Shown: positions 37,193-48,241 of the stretch, one piece after another
Layout: each line of letters begins with the position of its first letter
How positions within the stretch are numbered: position 1 is the first letter of the stretch
From: Stratiolaelaps scimitus
Lineage: Eukaryota > Arthropoda > Arachnida > Mesostigmata > Laelapidae
Reading direction: 5' to 3'
Length of the DNA stretch: 64,000 nt
NCBI GenBank assembly: GCA_019614645.1
Contig: JABWDB010000004.1
Location: 16,120,001 to 16,184,000 of the forward strand
The notes under the pieces: model-generated
Told to the model about the DNA's origin: nothing
The model's database searches: none
Seen by the model: only the letters and a program-made list of their open reading frames with translations
Translations under genes and position numbers: made by a program

Positions 37193-39274
37193 GAGGTACT
37201 AGCCGTTGGTAAAAGTGCTGGCTTGTCGCTGAGGTTGCGGCTTGTTGACTCGCGCGCGCGGCAAGACGACAGGGAGCCCCGGACGCGCTCGACGTCTTGC
37301 CAGTGTCTGGCCGCGCGATTGTCGCTTGGGCCTCGTCCGCTTGAAGCTCATCGGCTCGCAGGCCGGGCTGCAACGGTACCTCACACTCACGTCACCTTCG
37401 GCTCTAGATGTTGCGGCGACGGCGGCGGCTGCTGCTGCTGCTGCTTCGGCGCACAGATACGCTCACAAGACGGGACACCGAGCTGGCTATCTGCTTATCG
37501 AGAGTGGTTCTCGCGAGTCGTTCTCTCTGTCGACCGGTTGCTTGGTTCTGATCTGTCTTTATTTAGGTTCGGTTCACCTCAGAGAGCGACTGCTGCTGCT
37601 GCTGCCGGCCGCAGACTCTCGCTGCCAGCTTAGCCAGTGTCGGCCATGGCTCGGCGAGGGCTCGTACCGCGGTGGGAGATACGGTGCCGCTGGCCCTCGT
37701 GGCGAGGATCGTTCCCAACCTGCTACCACCACCACTACCAGCGAATTAGTTCTGCACAGCCTTTTTGCCTTTCGTATATCTCAGTGTGTATATCGGTACC
37801 AGCGAGGTCTCGACGGTTACCAGTGGACGGTCAAGCCAGTCGTGGTCAGTCGGTTGGTCGGTTTGTCCACTGCGCGGCCGGCCAGTTGCAACAATACCGC
37901 TGCTTCTTCGATGGTACTCGCCACCTTATCACTGCATCACACTTGGCGCACTCTTGCAGCTTTTTTCTCTGTCTCCCCCACTCGATATCGTTATATTTAT
38001 TCTTGTGAAGTATACATATATGTATATATGTATGTATATATATATATATACGGTATTTCGAACGAAATAGGCAATGATATCGTCGTACAGTGTGTATTTG
38101 CTCACTGTCACAAAACCCGCTCAGTGACCGGCCAGTTTTCGGGAGGGGCCCGCTTTTGAACCGCGCTGCCCTTCCGGTTGTTCATGGCATGCGTCGACAC
38201 CTGGACGCCTCGAGCTTAGGATGGACGCCAGGTCGACGTGGTTAGGTTAGAAATCGATGAAATTGCTACGTGAGTTTGCTGCACCTGTCCCTGTTCCTCA
38301 GTCACTGAGCAGGACCACTCACTGGACAAACAAGCTCGTCGCCACGTTGTGATAACGACAGCGACTCGGCGGTGAGGAGAGGTGTCACTGGTACAGGTGG
38401 AGCCTTTATGGTGGGCAGCCGTACGCACATTCAAGTGTAGACACAATGTAAGCACCGCACGCGGCCGAATCCGACCACCGGTGTTCCTCTTTAGCCTTGC
38501 GTTGAGGCTCCCTGTCGCTGTAGGACCCTTGGCCAACGACTACAGCTGCCACCAACACCAGCAGCACCACCACCACCACCGCCTTCAATAGCAGCAGTAA
38601 TCGTCGTAACAGTTGTTGTCGCCCGTCAGGTGTGCCAGCTAGCTACTCCAGCCTGGCAGCGCTGCCAGGTGCTGTACCGTATTGCTGTCTCTTGCGAACA
38701 CGGACAGCAGCACAGTCTCACAGTTCTCTCCGTCCCTCAGCGTCGCTCCGTTTGACAGTGGTCGCGTTGCGCCTGCCGCCGCTGCCACCACCGCCGTACT
38801 GCTTACTGCTCTTCTTGCTTGGCTGGCTAGCTGGCTGATAGCGCGCGCTCTGGCGACCGCGACGATGACGGCCCAGCACGGAGATCAGTTGTCTATCTTA
38901 ACGTCAGGCAGCCCTGCTTAGTTGATTCTCCGTCGGTGTGCCCGTCAGTGAGTCAGTCAGCTACAACGAGATGTCTTGCCGCTGCCGATATACAGACAGA
39001 TACACGCAAACACACACGCACACACGCATCCACCCACATTCACATTCAGGCGGTCGTTGGTAGACGGTAGACGGCGACTAGAACTCACAACCGGTCAGCT
39101 CGGTTGCGACGCTTAGTTTCGCGTCTCTCGGCCCGTTTAGTGGCTTGACCGTCTCGTAGCACTGCCGTCGTCGTCGTTGCGCGGCAGGTCACTCGCCGCT
39201 GCTATTTTTTTTCTTACTTTAACTCCTCTCGCTCTCTCTCTCTCTCTCCGTCGATTGCGTTCCTGCCTCGGTCT

Positions 39275-39276
<2 letters not shown>

Positions 39277-39307
<31 letters not shown>
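39277..39307. repeat. (CT)n microsatellite
   Basis: Pure alternating CT, 31 bases. Confidence 0.97.
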
Positions 39308-39310
<3 letters not shown>

Positions 39311-40893
39311 GTCTCGTTGTCAATTTCGTTTCCAACTGCAGCTGCTGCTGCTGCTGTTACCACTGCTGAGAGTTGTACACACCTCGCATCCTTTCTCGCG
39401 TGTAGCTTCACTCGGTGAGCGTGTGTCTCTCTCTCTCTCTCTGTTTGTGTGCGTGTAGCTCTGGCAGTTGCTGTTTTCCCTGTTGTCTGTTGTCGAGACC
39501 TATCTTTCTGCCGGGCTGTGTCGGTCAAACTGCTTCTTCCGTTGGTCAACCGCTGCTGCTGCTGCTGCGGCGGCTTCGTCAGCCTCGACCGTGAGGCGGC
39601 TGTGGCTGCTGCTGCTACTGCAGCTCTGTCAATTGCACACACAGTCAGTAGCACTCGCTGCCGTGCTCACCACGGCCAGCGTTTCACCCTTTCAGCGTTC
39701 AGCACTCGCTCAACGCGTCGCTGCAGCGCCAGCCAGCACTCACTCACTCAATCGCTCGCTCTCGCAGCAGAGTTCGGCAGGCGACATTATTTGTGTGACG
39801 TTGCTGTAGTCCGCGCTGCTCGACCGACGGCCGCAGAGACAGCAGCAGACACAGGGCCGGACACACACAGACACTGTATCGGGCTGCGCGCAACTATCAC
39901 TGATTCTCGATGTAGCCGCCGCTGCCCCTACCGCTGAGCGCGAATAGATATATAGACAGGCAGCTGTCCGTTCGTCAGTCGGGTGTAGTCGGACGCTCAA
40001 TTGGGTAGTTGTGGTAGCGGGTGGTCGATGGCTGCTGCCGCTGGTGGCTTGCCACTCGCCAATCTCAAAGCTTGCTTGGCTGGCTAGCTGGATGCTGCTG
40101 CCTGCTGTCCTGTCGGGCCGTCTGCTTGGCAGGCTGGATGCTGCGGGGCCGGGCAGACGGGCCAGCGGCGGTGTGTGAGCGTGGCCGTGTGTGAGCGTGT
40201 TAACGATGCTGGGTGAGGAGGGCTCGGCGGTCCCTCACACTCGGCGCCGCTCTCGGCTGTTCCAGCGCAGGACGGCGGGCCGCTCAACCCGCCAGCGTCG
40301 GGCCCGCCGCCGCCGCTGCCGTCGTGGTGGGCTCGTTCATCGGTCGGTTTGGTGGGCCCGTCTGTCTGTCTGTCGGTCGGGAAGGTTCACCCTCACAAGT
40401 GGACTCTCAGCGCGACGTACACTTACTTACACAGGCTACTACAAGCCTGTGGGCAACGAAGCCGACCTCCTATACCCTCCCTCTCCGCGTCCGCTAGCGG
40501 GCCGGCGGGTGGTCGTGCAACGAAAGAACGACGACGAGGACGACGACGACGATGAGAGCAAGCCACCTACGAGGGAGAGAGAGAGAGGGAATCAAGCAGG
40601 AGAGACTACTCGGCCGGCGGGGGCTGGCCCTGTCCCTTCTTCCAACCAAGTCTGTCTCTTGCTCGCTCCACCGTCAGCTGCCTGCCTGCCTGCCCGCCTG
40701 CCTGCTTGCACTTGCAGGCTGGTTTGCTGGCTGGATGGCTCAGAAGTGGGAGAAGGGACCGGGGAGCAGAGGAAGGGGCTAGAGGTTGGCGGAGGTTCGT
40801 TCGTTTCGACGATGCATGGGTGCGAGGGGCCGAGAGCGAGGGCAACGGAGGAGATGTGGTGTATGACACAGCCAGCAGCCGAGAACGAGCGAG

Positions 40894-40918
40894 CGAGAGA
40901 GAGAGAGAGAGAGAGAGA
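40894..40918. repeat. (GA)n microsatellite
   Basis: Alternating GA, complementary in sequence to the (CT)n at 41082-41105, so the two could pair in a single strand. Confidence 0.95.
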
Positions 40919-41081
40919 AAGGGCACATCTCCTCTTGTGGTGGTGGCATCAGTGGCCAGCGGCCTCCTTTGAGCCGCCAGCGGCAGAGAGATCCGTCTCC
41001 TCCTCCTAGGCCCTCCTATGCTATGTGCTCTGCTGTGGCGCGCTATACCACTAGCTGGCAGTGGAACAGCTTCTGCCACTT

Positions 41082-41105
41082 GCTCTCTCTCTCTCTCTCT
41101 CTCTC
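41082..41105. repeat. (CT)n microsatellite
   Basis: Pure alternating CT. Confidence 0.95.
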
Positions 41106-41340
41106 CTGCCATTGCTACTGGTGCTGTTTGATAGGGTCTTGTCGTAGGAAGATACTGAGAGAAAAAGGCCGGTCGGTGTTCTGTCGCCGTCTACGAAGTT
41201 GATCTAGGCAGCACGCCTGCTAGTGGTCTCTCGCAGGGCGCCTGCTCAAGCCGGCATCTTCCAGGCGCCACGTCGCGTAAAACCCGCCGAGCGTAGCTCG
41301 TTGGCCAGGCTGGGCGCACTTTGCCGGTACCTCCCTCTCT

Positions 41341-41429
41341 GCCGACTCAGCGTCGTTGCTGCCGCCAACGCAGCCGCCACAACTGCTAGCAGCATTGCTA
41401 TGTCCACCGGCCGACGTCGCTGAGTCGGC
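41341..41429. repeat. 12-bp perfect inverted repeat flanking a 65-bp spacer
   Basis: GCCGACTCAGCG at 41341-41352 is exactly complementary to 41418-41429. The spacer is GC-rich. It lies in the upstream region of the octopamine receptor and could form a hairpin in a leader RNA; function unknown. Confidence 0.8.
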
Positions 41430-42384
41430 CTATCGGTGGCCGCTTCGGCCACTCGCAATTACACACAGACCATCTCCGCGACCCCCACCGTCCACTACGA
41501 CTACTATTACTGCCATTACTCTATACCACAACTAGTACAGCAGCCCTGCTGGCGCTGGAGTACACGACCAGTGTACACGCACGCCACGTAGAAATGAACC
41601 GAACGTCCGGCCGATCAGAACGGCGGGCGAGATCGTCGCACAACGCTTTAGGCCGAGTGCGGCTCATATTCTGAGCCTGCGCGCTCCACCCGGACGAACA
41701 AAACTCGGCGGACCAGACGCGGGTACATTCAGGCCGTCAGATAATGCACGTTCGTTCATACGGTGTGACGATAGACACTGAAGGCAGCAGAAACAACCAC
41801 GAGAAGAAACAATCACGAGGGCGGATAACAGTTTGGCCGGGTAGTTTATGATACGATGTATTCTCGGCCAGTTGCCCCGTCGACGGTGTCGCCGGTCACT
41901 TGCATTGTTCATACGAACATACTTTCGGCAACTGTCGAGGTTAGCAGAGCTACGGCTCAGACCGGCTGATCTACTGCGATATCGAGAAAGCAACAGCAAG
42001 CGAAAAACAAACAAATAACAGTGGCCGGGTGATGGTGGTGGTGGTAGTGGCGGCGGAAACTGGAGGAGCAGCATTCAAAAGTAAGCGCATACGGACGAAG
42101 AACTACCGGCTGAGAGGTTCACTTGTCTGTTCTAGTCGTCTGGAACATTTCCGATTTTTGAGCTGAATCACTCTGCGAAGGGACGGCAGCAAAAAAACAT
42201 ACAAAGATACCGGCCAGATGCATATGTATATTGGAAGCCAAGCTGCACACTGCACGATGGTTTAAACGTGCACGCGATGGCGCCAAGGACGAATTTCGAG
42301 CCTGAAAACTGGGGACACGAAAAACATCTGCACAAAAATCACGATGCAAACGAACACAAAGAAGAGAGAAAACACTGTGGCAAC

Positions 42385-42387
<3 letters not shown>

Positions 42388-42422
<35 letters not shown>
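42388..42422. repeat. (TA)n microsatellite
   Basis: Pure alternating TA at the right edge of the GC-rich upstream region. Confidence 0.95.
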
Positions 42423-42426
<4 letters not shown>

Positions 42427-43414
42427 GTAGCATTTGTGTTATAAGAGTTATAATTATATTATAATAGTTGTCCCACCTTTCTCTATTGGCAAACCATAAA
42501 ACTTGCTCAAAGGCAGCTACGGTTCAACTACGGAGAAAAACTAATCAATACTATAGATAAGTGGATCTGAATTAAGCCGGTGTGCCATTCCTATAATAAA
42601 AGCCTGACCAAACTACGCTACGGCGCAGTATGTCTTATATATAATTATTAAACATAACAGGACTTCATCATTCGTCAACTACCGGGAAAAATCGCTGTAT
42701 AACGGGTTTAGACTTTAAACGTAACGTTGTCAAGTCTAGCCGAAAGTTGTCGTATCCACCTCACCTCGCTGATACAGACATGTCTGCATGACGCTGTGGA
42801 ATGAGCATTGCCTGATGTATGTAGACTTCCAATTCAAGCTTTTAGGAAGTTCCACAACGAGAGCGACTGATCGAACGAAATCGATAAATGAATCCAAAAA
42901 ACCAGGCGTATTCGAGCTCGCCTGAAGAGTTATTGGCCGCTAATGATTGGAAGACTCCGGTGGCACGTTTGAACGGGCCGCTTCCAGATCTCAATAGGAA
43001 TGGTGGCTTCGATGATGGATGGGGCTATTACTAATTTTATCTCTTATAACGATTTCCACCCCGTGAAAGAGATGCCGTCAGTTGAAAATGTATTTTTTTC
43101 GTCTGAACATTAAAATTCCTCGTTTCTAATTGGCGAGACAACATTTTGTGGGGGATTTCGAGTCGAGCCAGTTCTTACGACGATTATTCGTATTCGTACC
43201 GATAACCATAATTTGTATATGTCAAAAGTTACATAACCAGCGCGACGGCGTACGAACGCGGATTGGTTGAGTCGTACGACGTGGCAACAAAGACTCAAAG
43301 CCGATACGCCCTCGCACGACACCTAATGAATGCGTTAGAGCTGCGGAATATGCAGCGAGCGTGCATCGCGATTTATGTGCAGTTGATTACTATTTAAACG
43401 CAACGCTGGATATG
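42423..43414. other. Noncoding stretch, nothing recognised
   Basis: Intermediate GC, no long open frame beyond a 70-codon minus frame at 43110-43322, and no simple repeat. Confidence 0.6.
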
Positions 43415-43433
43415 ATTCGCGATAATTTTATAA

Positions 43434-43472
<39 letters not shown>

Positions 43473-43542
43473 AATATAATATAATATATACATTTTATAC
43501 GTATGTAATATATATAATAAATTCGCGATAATAATTTTATAA
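43415..43542. repeat. AT-microsatellite block bracketed by a duplicated 19-base motif
   Basis: ATTCGCGATAATTTTATAA at 43415-43433 recurs at 43521-43542 with an extra ATA inserted, and the 87 bases between are almost pure A/T ((TA)n with TATAA variants). The arrangement looks like a local duplication that trapped or seeded a microsatellite. Confidence 0.8.
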
Positions 43543-43658
43543 TCACTAAATTCGAAGCAAACCGTCAAATCGAAACAATCGCGCATTTAAGCGCACAGCA
43601 AAGTGTCAAAATTTACTTGATATTGTGTGCACCCGAACGAAGGCGGGATTAACAACAA

Positions 43659-44591
43659 ATGACCAGAATCATTGATGGAATTGCTCCTTGTAGTTATACC
43701 CTCCTTCACGTAACTCAAACACCTGACGGGTTAGTCGTCACACAATTCTTGGGTCAGACATTAATCCGTAACGTAGAGACAGTTGAAAAGGCGGAAACGT
43801 ATCGAACCGAACCGGTGATACCTAAACCTCGGTATTATCCAAAGAGCAAATATACTAAATACCGAACGTAAGGATATTGGCGCAGACCCAAAATGGGCAG
43901 AGGCGGTCGAAGAGCGAAATACAATAGCTATTCCAAACTCCAGATCCTAAATAGTAGGAGGTACAGACAAGGGAGAGAAAAGTACGCGAATCTTCCACTT
44001 CATAATCAACGAGATTGGTCAGCAACAGACTAACATGGGAGGTTACCCAACGATCGGCGTTGGATTGGCAACGGATGGACACCAGCAAAACGGAGAAGGG
44101 ATTTCCCACGGGTCTCAATCCATGCACGCGCGTACGCCGGTGTACATCTCTCGTGTGCGAAACTTTCCAGCGGTTAGGTCAACGAAATCACGACTGCGGT
44201 ATTGTGCACAACGGCGACGGGCCAGCTTGGACCGACACTTCACGAGGTAGGCATGAGGTACACAGGTACACACGCATGGCGAATACGGCGGAACAGGGGT
44301 GTACACAGGAATTACGCTTTCGTCTGGCGCCGCCTGAATATCTGCTCATACATATATCGTCCACCTGACAACTTGCTGCCGATCTCATCTGGCGCTATCG
44401 CGCATCGTAACGGTAATTCGCTTCGGCAGGTGTTTGACTTGGGGCTTAGACAAATATTTGGCAGGGCATTTAATAGTTATGGGATGGAGACTAATGACGG
44501 ATATAAATATGTTTACAGAAGGAAAACAACACAGGCACATATGAAGCGGGAGAGAGAGAGCGCAAAGTCTGCTGATGTTACAGTAGTCTAG
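43659..44591 (+). pseudogene. Stop-depleted, broken reading frame (possible decayed gene), origin unknown
   Basis: From an ATG at 43659 one frame runs about 310 codons with only three internal stops (43869-43871, 44031-44033, 44175-44177) before TAG at 44589-44591; about 14 stops would be expected in random sequence of this composition. The open pieces are 70, 53, 47 and 137 codons. The second and third pieces are rich in arginine, lysine and tyrosine, as in nucleic-acid-binding proteins, and the last piece is mixed. I do not recognise the family; a small basic structural or nucleic-acid-binding protein from a transposon or an integrated virus is one guess, chance is another. No frameshift is needed to connect the pieces. 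Confidence 0.3.
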
Positions 44592-44614
44592 GCATCGTAT
44601 AGTCGTTAAATAAT

Positions 44615-44635
44615 TTATATATATATATATATATA
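44615..44635. repeat. (TA)n microsatellite, last long simple tract before the repeat-poor right part
   Basis: Alternating TA. To its right only short tracts remain (GT near 52855 and 57203, CTA at 53917-53939, TA near 61028). Confidence 0.95.
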
Positions 44636-44975
44636 CTGACACATACGCAAAAACCATATACAGACCGAGATTGAGAGAGATAGAGCGGTGTCGTGAATAT
44701 ATATTCATTCGTTGAACTATTTATTGCAATAATGTATCTATCTTTTACCTGGCGCAATTGGGGTGCGTGTCTGTGTGCTATATGACGCGAGGAACAAGCG
44801 ATACAACGATATCCTTATTGCGATATATTTATTACTATTATTATTATTGTTACAACTGCTAATACTGCAATACCGTTTACTACGCATACCAATTATCAGG
44901 TGCACTCAGTTTCACCGAAACGTAGCGGGACGACGCTTGTATACAACTGAGTATTCTGCCTTCATTAATACGATC

Positions 44976-45024
44976 AGATGGTCGTGTTCATGCGTTTAAA
45001 CAAAACGCATGGACACCACCATCT
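44976..45024. repeat. Short hairpin: 22-bp arms, 5-base loop
   Basis: Arms at 44976-44997 and 45003-45024 pair over 22 positions with 20 Watson-Crick pairs, one G:U-type pair and one C/C mismatch, leaving loop AAACA. The stem is shorter than a typical animal pre-microRNA. The hairpin lies 10 bases downstream of the stop codon of a 138-codon minus-strand open frame (45035-45451, no ATG start), so a 3'-end or element-end role is also possible. Confidence 0.85.
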
Positions 45025-46747
45025 GGCCCTCCTTTCAAAAATGAACGTTAGATCTGCTCGAATGCTGCCCATCGAGAAGCTGCACTATCCGTCTCGTTTC
45101 GACTTGTAGACGATACGTGCAAGAGTTGCTGTTTTGGGATTGAGACAGTGCGGGGAGGGACAGGATGTTGTTGTCTTTTGTGTTCTGTTGTGTAGACATA
45201 TCACTGTCACACAATAGATGGATAAATAGTGGCCTTGTTGGAACACTAGTCGGGCCTTGTTGCGATGCTGACAGTTCTATGAACTGTCGCCAAAGTGTAG
45301 TCAACGTCCGTAAAGCACGTTTTATGATCGCCCACAATAATATATGCCGGAGTTTAGGAGTGAGCGTTTTTGGTGAACTAATTAGGTCGATTGGTAGTTT
45401 CCGAGCTGATCCGTCGGCTATTCTCCCTATGTGACTGATCTTCAGAATCACCCTTCCGGCATGGCTTCAAAGGCTGGTAGGACTTGATGGACCTGCCACG
45501 TCCTTTAATACGTAACAAATGGCCTGTGACGTCCGCAGAGGATAGACGATTGGTTGCCATCAAAAGTTCGGGTCTTCAAGCCCGCGGGTTTATATTAGCG
45601 ACTCGAACGCTGCCCACACTCGATCGGTCCTGTCGTGTACTAGAGACCAATCAAGTCATAGGTCGTTTGGCGGATGACGTTTGGACTTACTGCGACATTA
45701 TCTGGTGGCTGAAAGACAGATGGCGAAACTCCAAGCCCACTATGTTAGTATTAATAATAATATAGCTCATTTAACAATCCGGCTTTCATTAACAAAATGT
45801 GTGTTTTTACTAAAGATGGATAAGCCTCACCGCAGGGAGGTGGTAACATGAGCAGTGATTCGATTAACGATGACTGTCAAAGCATTATCACTATTTTGGT
45901 TGGTGGATGCCCACATGTCGGCTTAACAGTAAAGAATATAGCCTACATCCGTTGTGTTGCCACAAATCGGATATCGCAGTTGCAAGCCAGAACCACGAGC
46001 GTCTTACAGGTGATACTCATCTGTTCTCGAGTTCGCTGGAAAAACTTCTCAAATATCGTGGAAACAACATTTTGTTGCCCGACACTCCAACCCCGTATCT
46101 TCACAGCTATCGACATTACGTGGCACCACGATACGGGTTCTCGTCATGGGCTAGGTTCGGACACATCAGGCTATTCTGCGTCATTCCTTCGTTTGAGATA
46201 AAAATAACTCAGTCGTATGTTGTCTTACAATAACACTGTCGACATGAGAAGCATAAATCGTCTCACCGTTTCCATTTACAGCTAAGAGCTCGAGTGTCAA
46301 TCAATAAGCATTGTTGACATCGACATCAATGACCTCCGCCTGGCCGACAGCGACTGCAGATTTCAATAGGGTCCATGGTGAAGTCATGCAGAGGCATTGA
46401 GGCTGTTCCACGTCAGACCTCAGGACTACTATTTCAGAAAAGCAGCCAACAAGCAGCGTCGTCGGCATGTTTAATTAGAAGGCTCACATCGTGTGATACG
46501 GGAGAGCTTTTTAGAGCTTTATTATTGATTTATTAAAGGAGCTGCAATTTTACAATGCTTACGCTCTCTTATATGTCACGCCGCCGGAGAATATCCAGAA
46601 ACTTCGAGAGCTCGCTTCAAAGCTATCCCATATATCCATATAATGTATAGATTATTAACGATGATATTAGCTAACAATGCTAGGATAAAATACTACAATT
46701 GGATATCACACGGAAGCTCAATTGTAATTTCTCAAAGTGAAATAGAT
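45025..46747. other. Stretch with several overlapping open frames, no gene proven
   Basis: Frames at 45035-45451 (minus, 138 codons, GTG only), 45484-45765, 45848-46201 (ATG) and 45907-46233 (ATG) are repeat-free and balanced in composition. They conflict with one another and are unrecognised; they may be decayed mobile-element or gene fragments. Confidence 0.4.
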
Positions 46748-46993
46748 TTATTTGCCATTGCTGACTTCCATTGCATACGAATACTTTATGCCAGTCTTAA
46801 CTTGACTTATGCCAAGTAGACATGTGGATACTTCATGACACCAGACAAATAGTGATTTAGCGTTGTCGTAAAAATCGTCGCTTGAAAATCCAAATCCCAT
46901 CTCCGTTACACTACACAAATCGCCTACAGTAGTCACGCACATAAAAACGTTAATACACGTAGCACATTCCCACGTTTGAATGGAACTATTCAT
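46748..46993 (-). CDS. Candidate 81-aa open frame, cysteine-containing, unrecognised
   Basis: ATG-initiated frame ending in TGA/TAA context, with six cysteines in the first 60 residues and a balanced composition including acidic residues (SSDDFYDN). No signal peptide or membrane segment is clear. It lies in the repeat-poor right part of the window, where several such frames occur on both strands. Chance remains the leading alternative. Confidence 0.15.
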   Translation of the reverse strand: MNSSIQTWECATCINVFMCVTTVGDLCSVTEMGFGFSSDDFYDNAKSLFVWCHEVSTCLLGISQVKTGIKYSYAMEVSNGK

Positions 46994-48122
46994 AATAATT
47001 CAGCAAATGATAGGGCCGCCGCAATTGATAGTAATTTTTGGTTTTGTGAGTCTAATACGATTATTGATTCACCCTTCGTATTTTGTTTTGAAGGAAACCT
47101 TCGACCCTAAGACTGAAGACTATGGTCGACTGTAGCCGACAAATGCTCCCTGTTATTGGTACCGGTGCCGTTCGGTGTCTTTAGTGTGCGACTTAGAGAG
47201 ACTAACATATACGAGGCTTTGATGACAATATTCTGAAACAGAGTATCGACTCACATTCGATATTCCAATCGGCTCTATCTAATAAGCAATCATTCGTTGA
47301 TTTGCGAGTTGCGCAAGCATTAGAGACGTATCAGCACCGTTATGCGTTGTCATAATGTATGTCTGCATCGATCGTTTCGAATGATGCGGTTCCACAAAGA
47401 CAGATATGTACATCTCTCCTCAGTGGGCTAAAAATGTGAGCTGAGGAGTGATCATAAAGCAGATTTGAGAGTTGTTCTTCGCTGCGGTTCACGTCGCAGT
47501 TATGAGTATCACGCCTCTCTAGCAAGAGATAGATAACATTGGAATCACTTTATTAAAACGTACACATCATATTGTAGAACCTGTTTTGCACTGTGGTCCA
47601 AGTAATATATGGTCACGGGTTTATATTGTCACTTAGCCCGATGCATGCGTTGGAACGCTGTTGAAGAATTCATCTTTGATATTGCACGACCTTGAGGAAG
47701 CTAACTATTTATTTATGCTTTTATGGGCGATTCGTGGGAGAATCGAAATTCAGGAGTTGCTGCTGTTCCCGCTACTTTTCAGATGGTTATTTCATTGTTT
47801 CTGTGGTAAACTTGCGAGCCCACGCGTAACCTTGAACACGCAACTTAAAGGTTTTACTTATGTGGGAACCAACACGCAGTTACTATTTCACGGTTCGCTT
47901 ATTCATATCGATTTTTCAGGCTCATTATATATCGGCTACAGGCAGTAATCGTCTAACCTCATGAAAGATTACCTCGTGATCAGGATCTGTAACCGAGAAA
48001 CGAAACTCCTACTGATGCATAGCCGGGTATCTCATCGATGTAGGCCCAATACCACATTCAAGTCTGTGCCGGGGTCTCTCCAAGCGACACATAGGGTACC
48101 CGACGAGGTGATTTCTCCTTAC
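46994..48122. other. Noncoding stretch with short frames on both strands
   Basis: Frames at 47340-47525 (minus) and 47661-47948 (plus, no ATG) are unrecognised. Confidence 0.5.
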
Positions 48123-48241
48123 GGCTTCAATAAAGGAGCCAAATCCGTCATTCACGACCCAATGGCTGGCGACGGCTGGAAGGCCACCGTTCTCATCATC
48201 GAGATCGTCGTAATCTCTTGATCTGCTGCCCTTAGATCCGC
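48123..48241 (-). CDS. Candidate internal coding exon, about 39 codons, acidic
   Basis: Read on the minus strand, a pyrimidine-rich acceptor (CACTCTTATCATAG) precedes an open stretch that ends at a good donor (GAAGCC then GTAAGG). The reading begins with two bases completing a codon and ends on a codon boundary. The peptide starts with Gly/Ser/Arg residues, continues with an acidic stretch (RDYDDLDDENGG) and ends in an aromatic/hydrophobic part. An overlapping plus-strand frame (47961-48221) weakens the case. No family recognised. Confidence 0.2.

Larger units (their letters stand above)
35376..42387 (-). other. GC-rich upstream region of the octopamine receptor (probable 5' UTR exon and promoter territory)
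   Basis: About 7 kb of unusually GC-rich, CpG-rich DNA immediately upstream of the receptor start. It is dominated by imperfect CTG/CAG tracts (for example 36031-36048, 36857-36877, 37131-37192, 37426-37444, 37590-37606, 39339-39358, 39551-39570) and CT/GA tracts. Receptor genes of this family commonly have long 5' untranslated leaders, so inference places the leader and promoter here. I could not fix a transcription start or splice acceptor by eye. Long open frames on both strands (305 codons at 37242-38159, 272 codons at 40191-41009) have low-complexity composition and no motifs, and are attributed to low stop-codon density. Confidence 0.5.

Noticed and set aside
37242..38159. 305-codon plus-strand open frame
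   Set aside because: Low-complexity Ala/Arg/Leu/Tyr composition, runs through CTG and TA repeats, begins outside any recognisable motif and lies in GC-rich DNA with few stops.
40191..41009. 272-codon plus-strand open frame
   Set aside because: Arg/Ser/Ala-rich, includes a (GA)n tract read as alternating Arg/Glu, and has no motifs.
45484..45765. Transposase-like reading (resemblance to a Tc1/mariner EDR motif)
   Set aside because: Only a three-residue resemblance, no DDE/D catalytic arrangement and no terminal inverted repeats with TA duplication.
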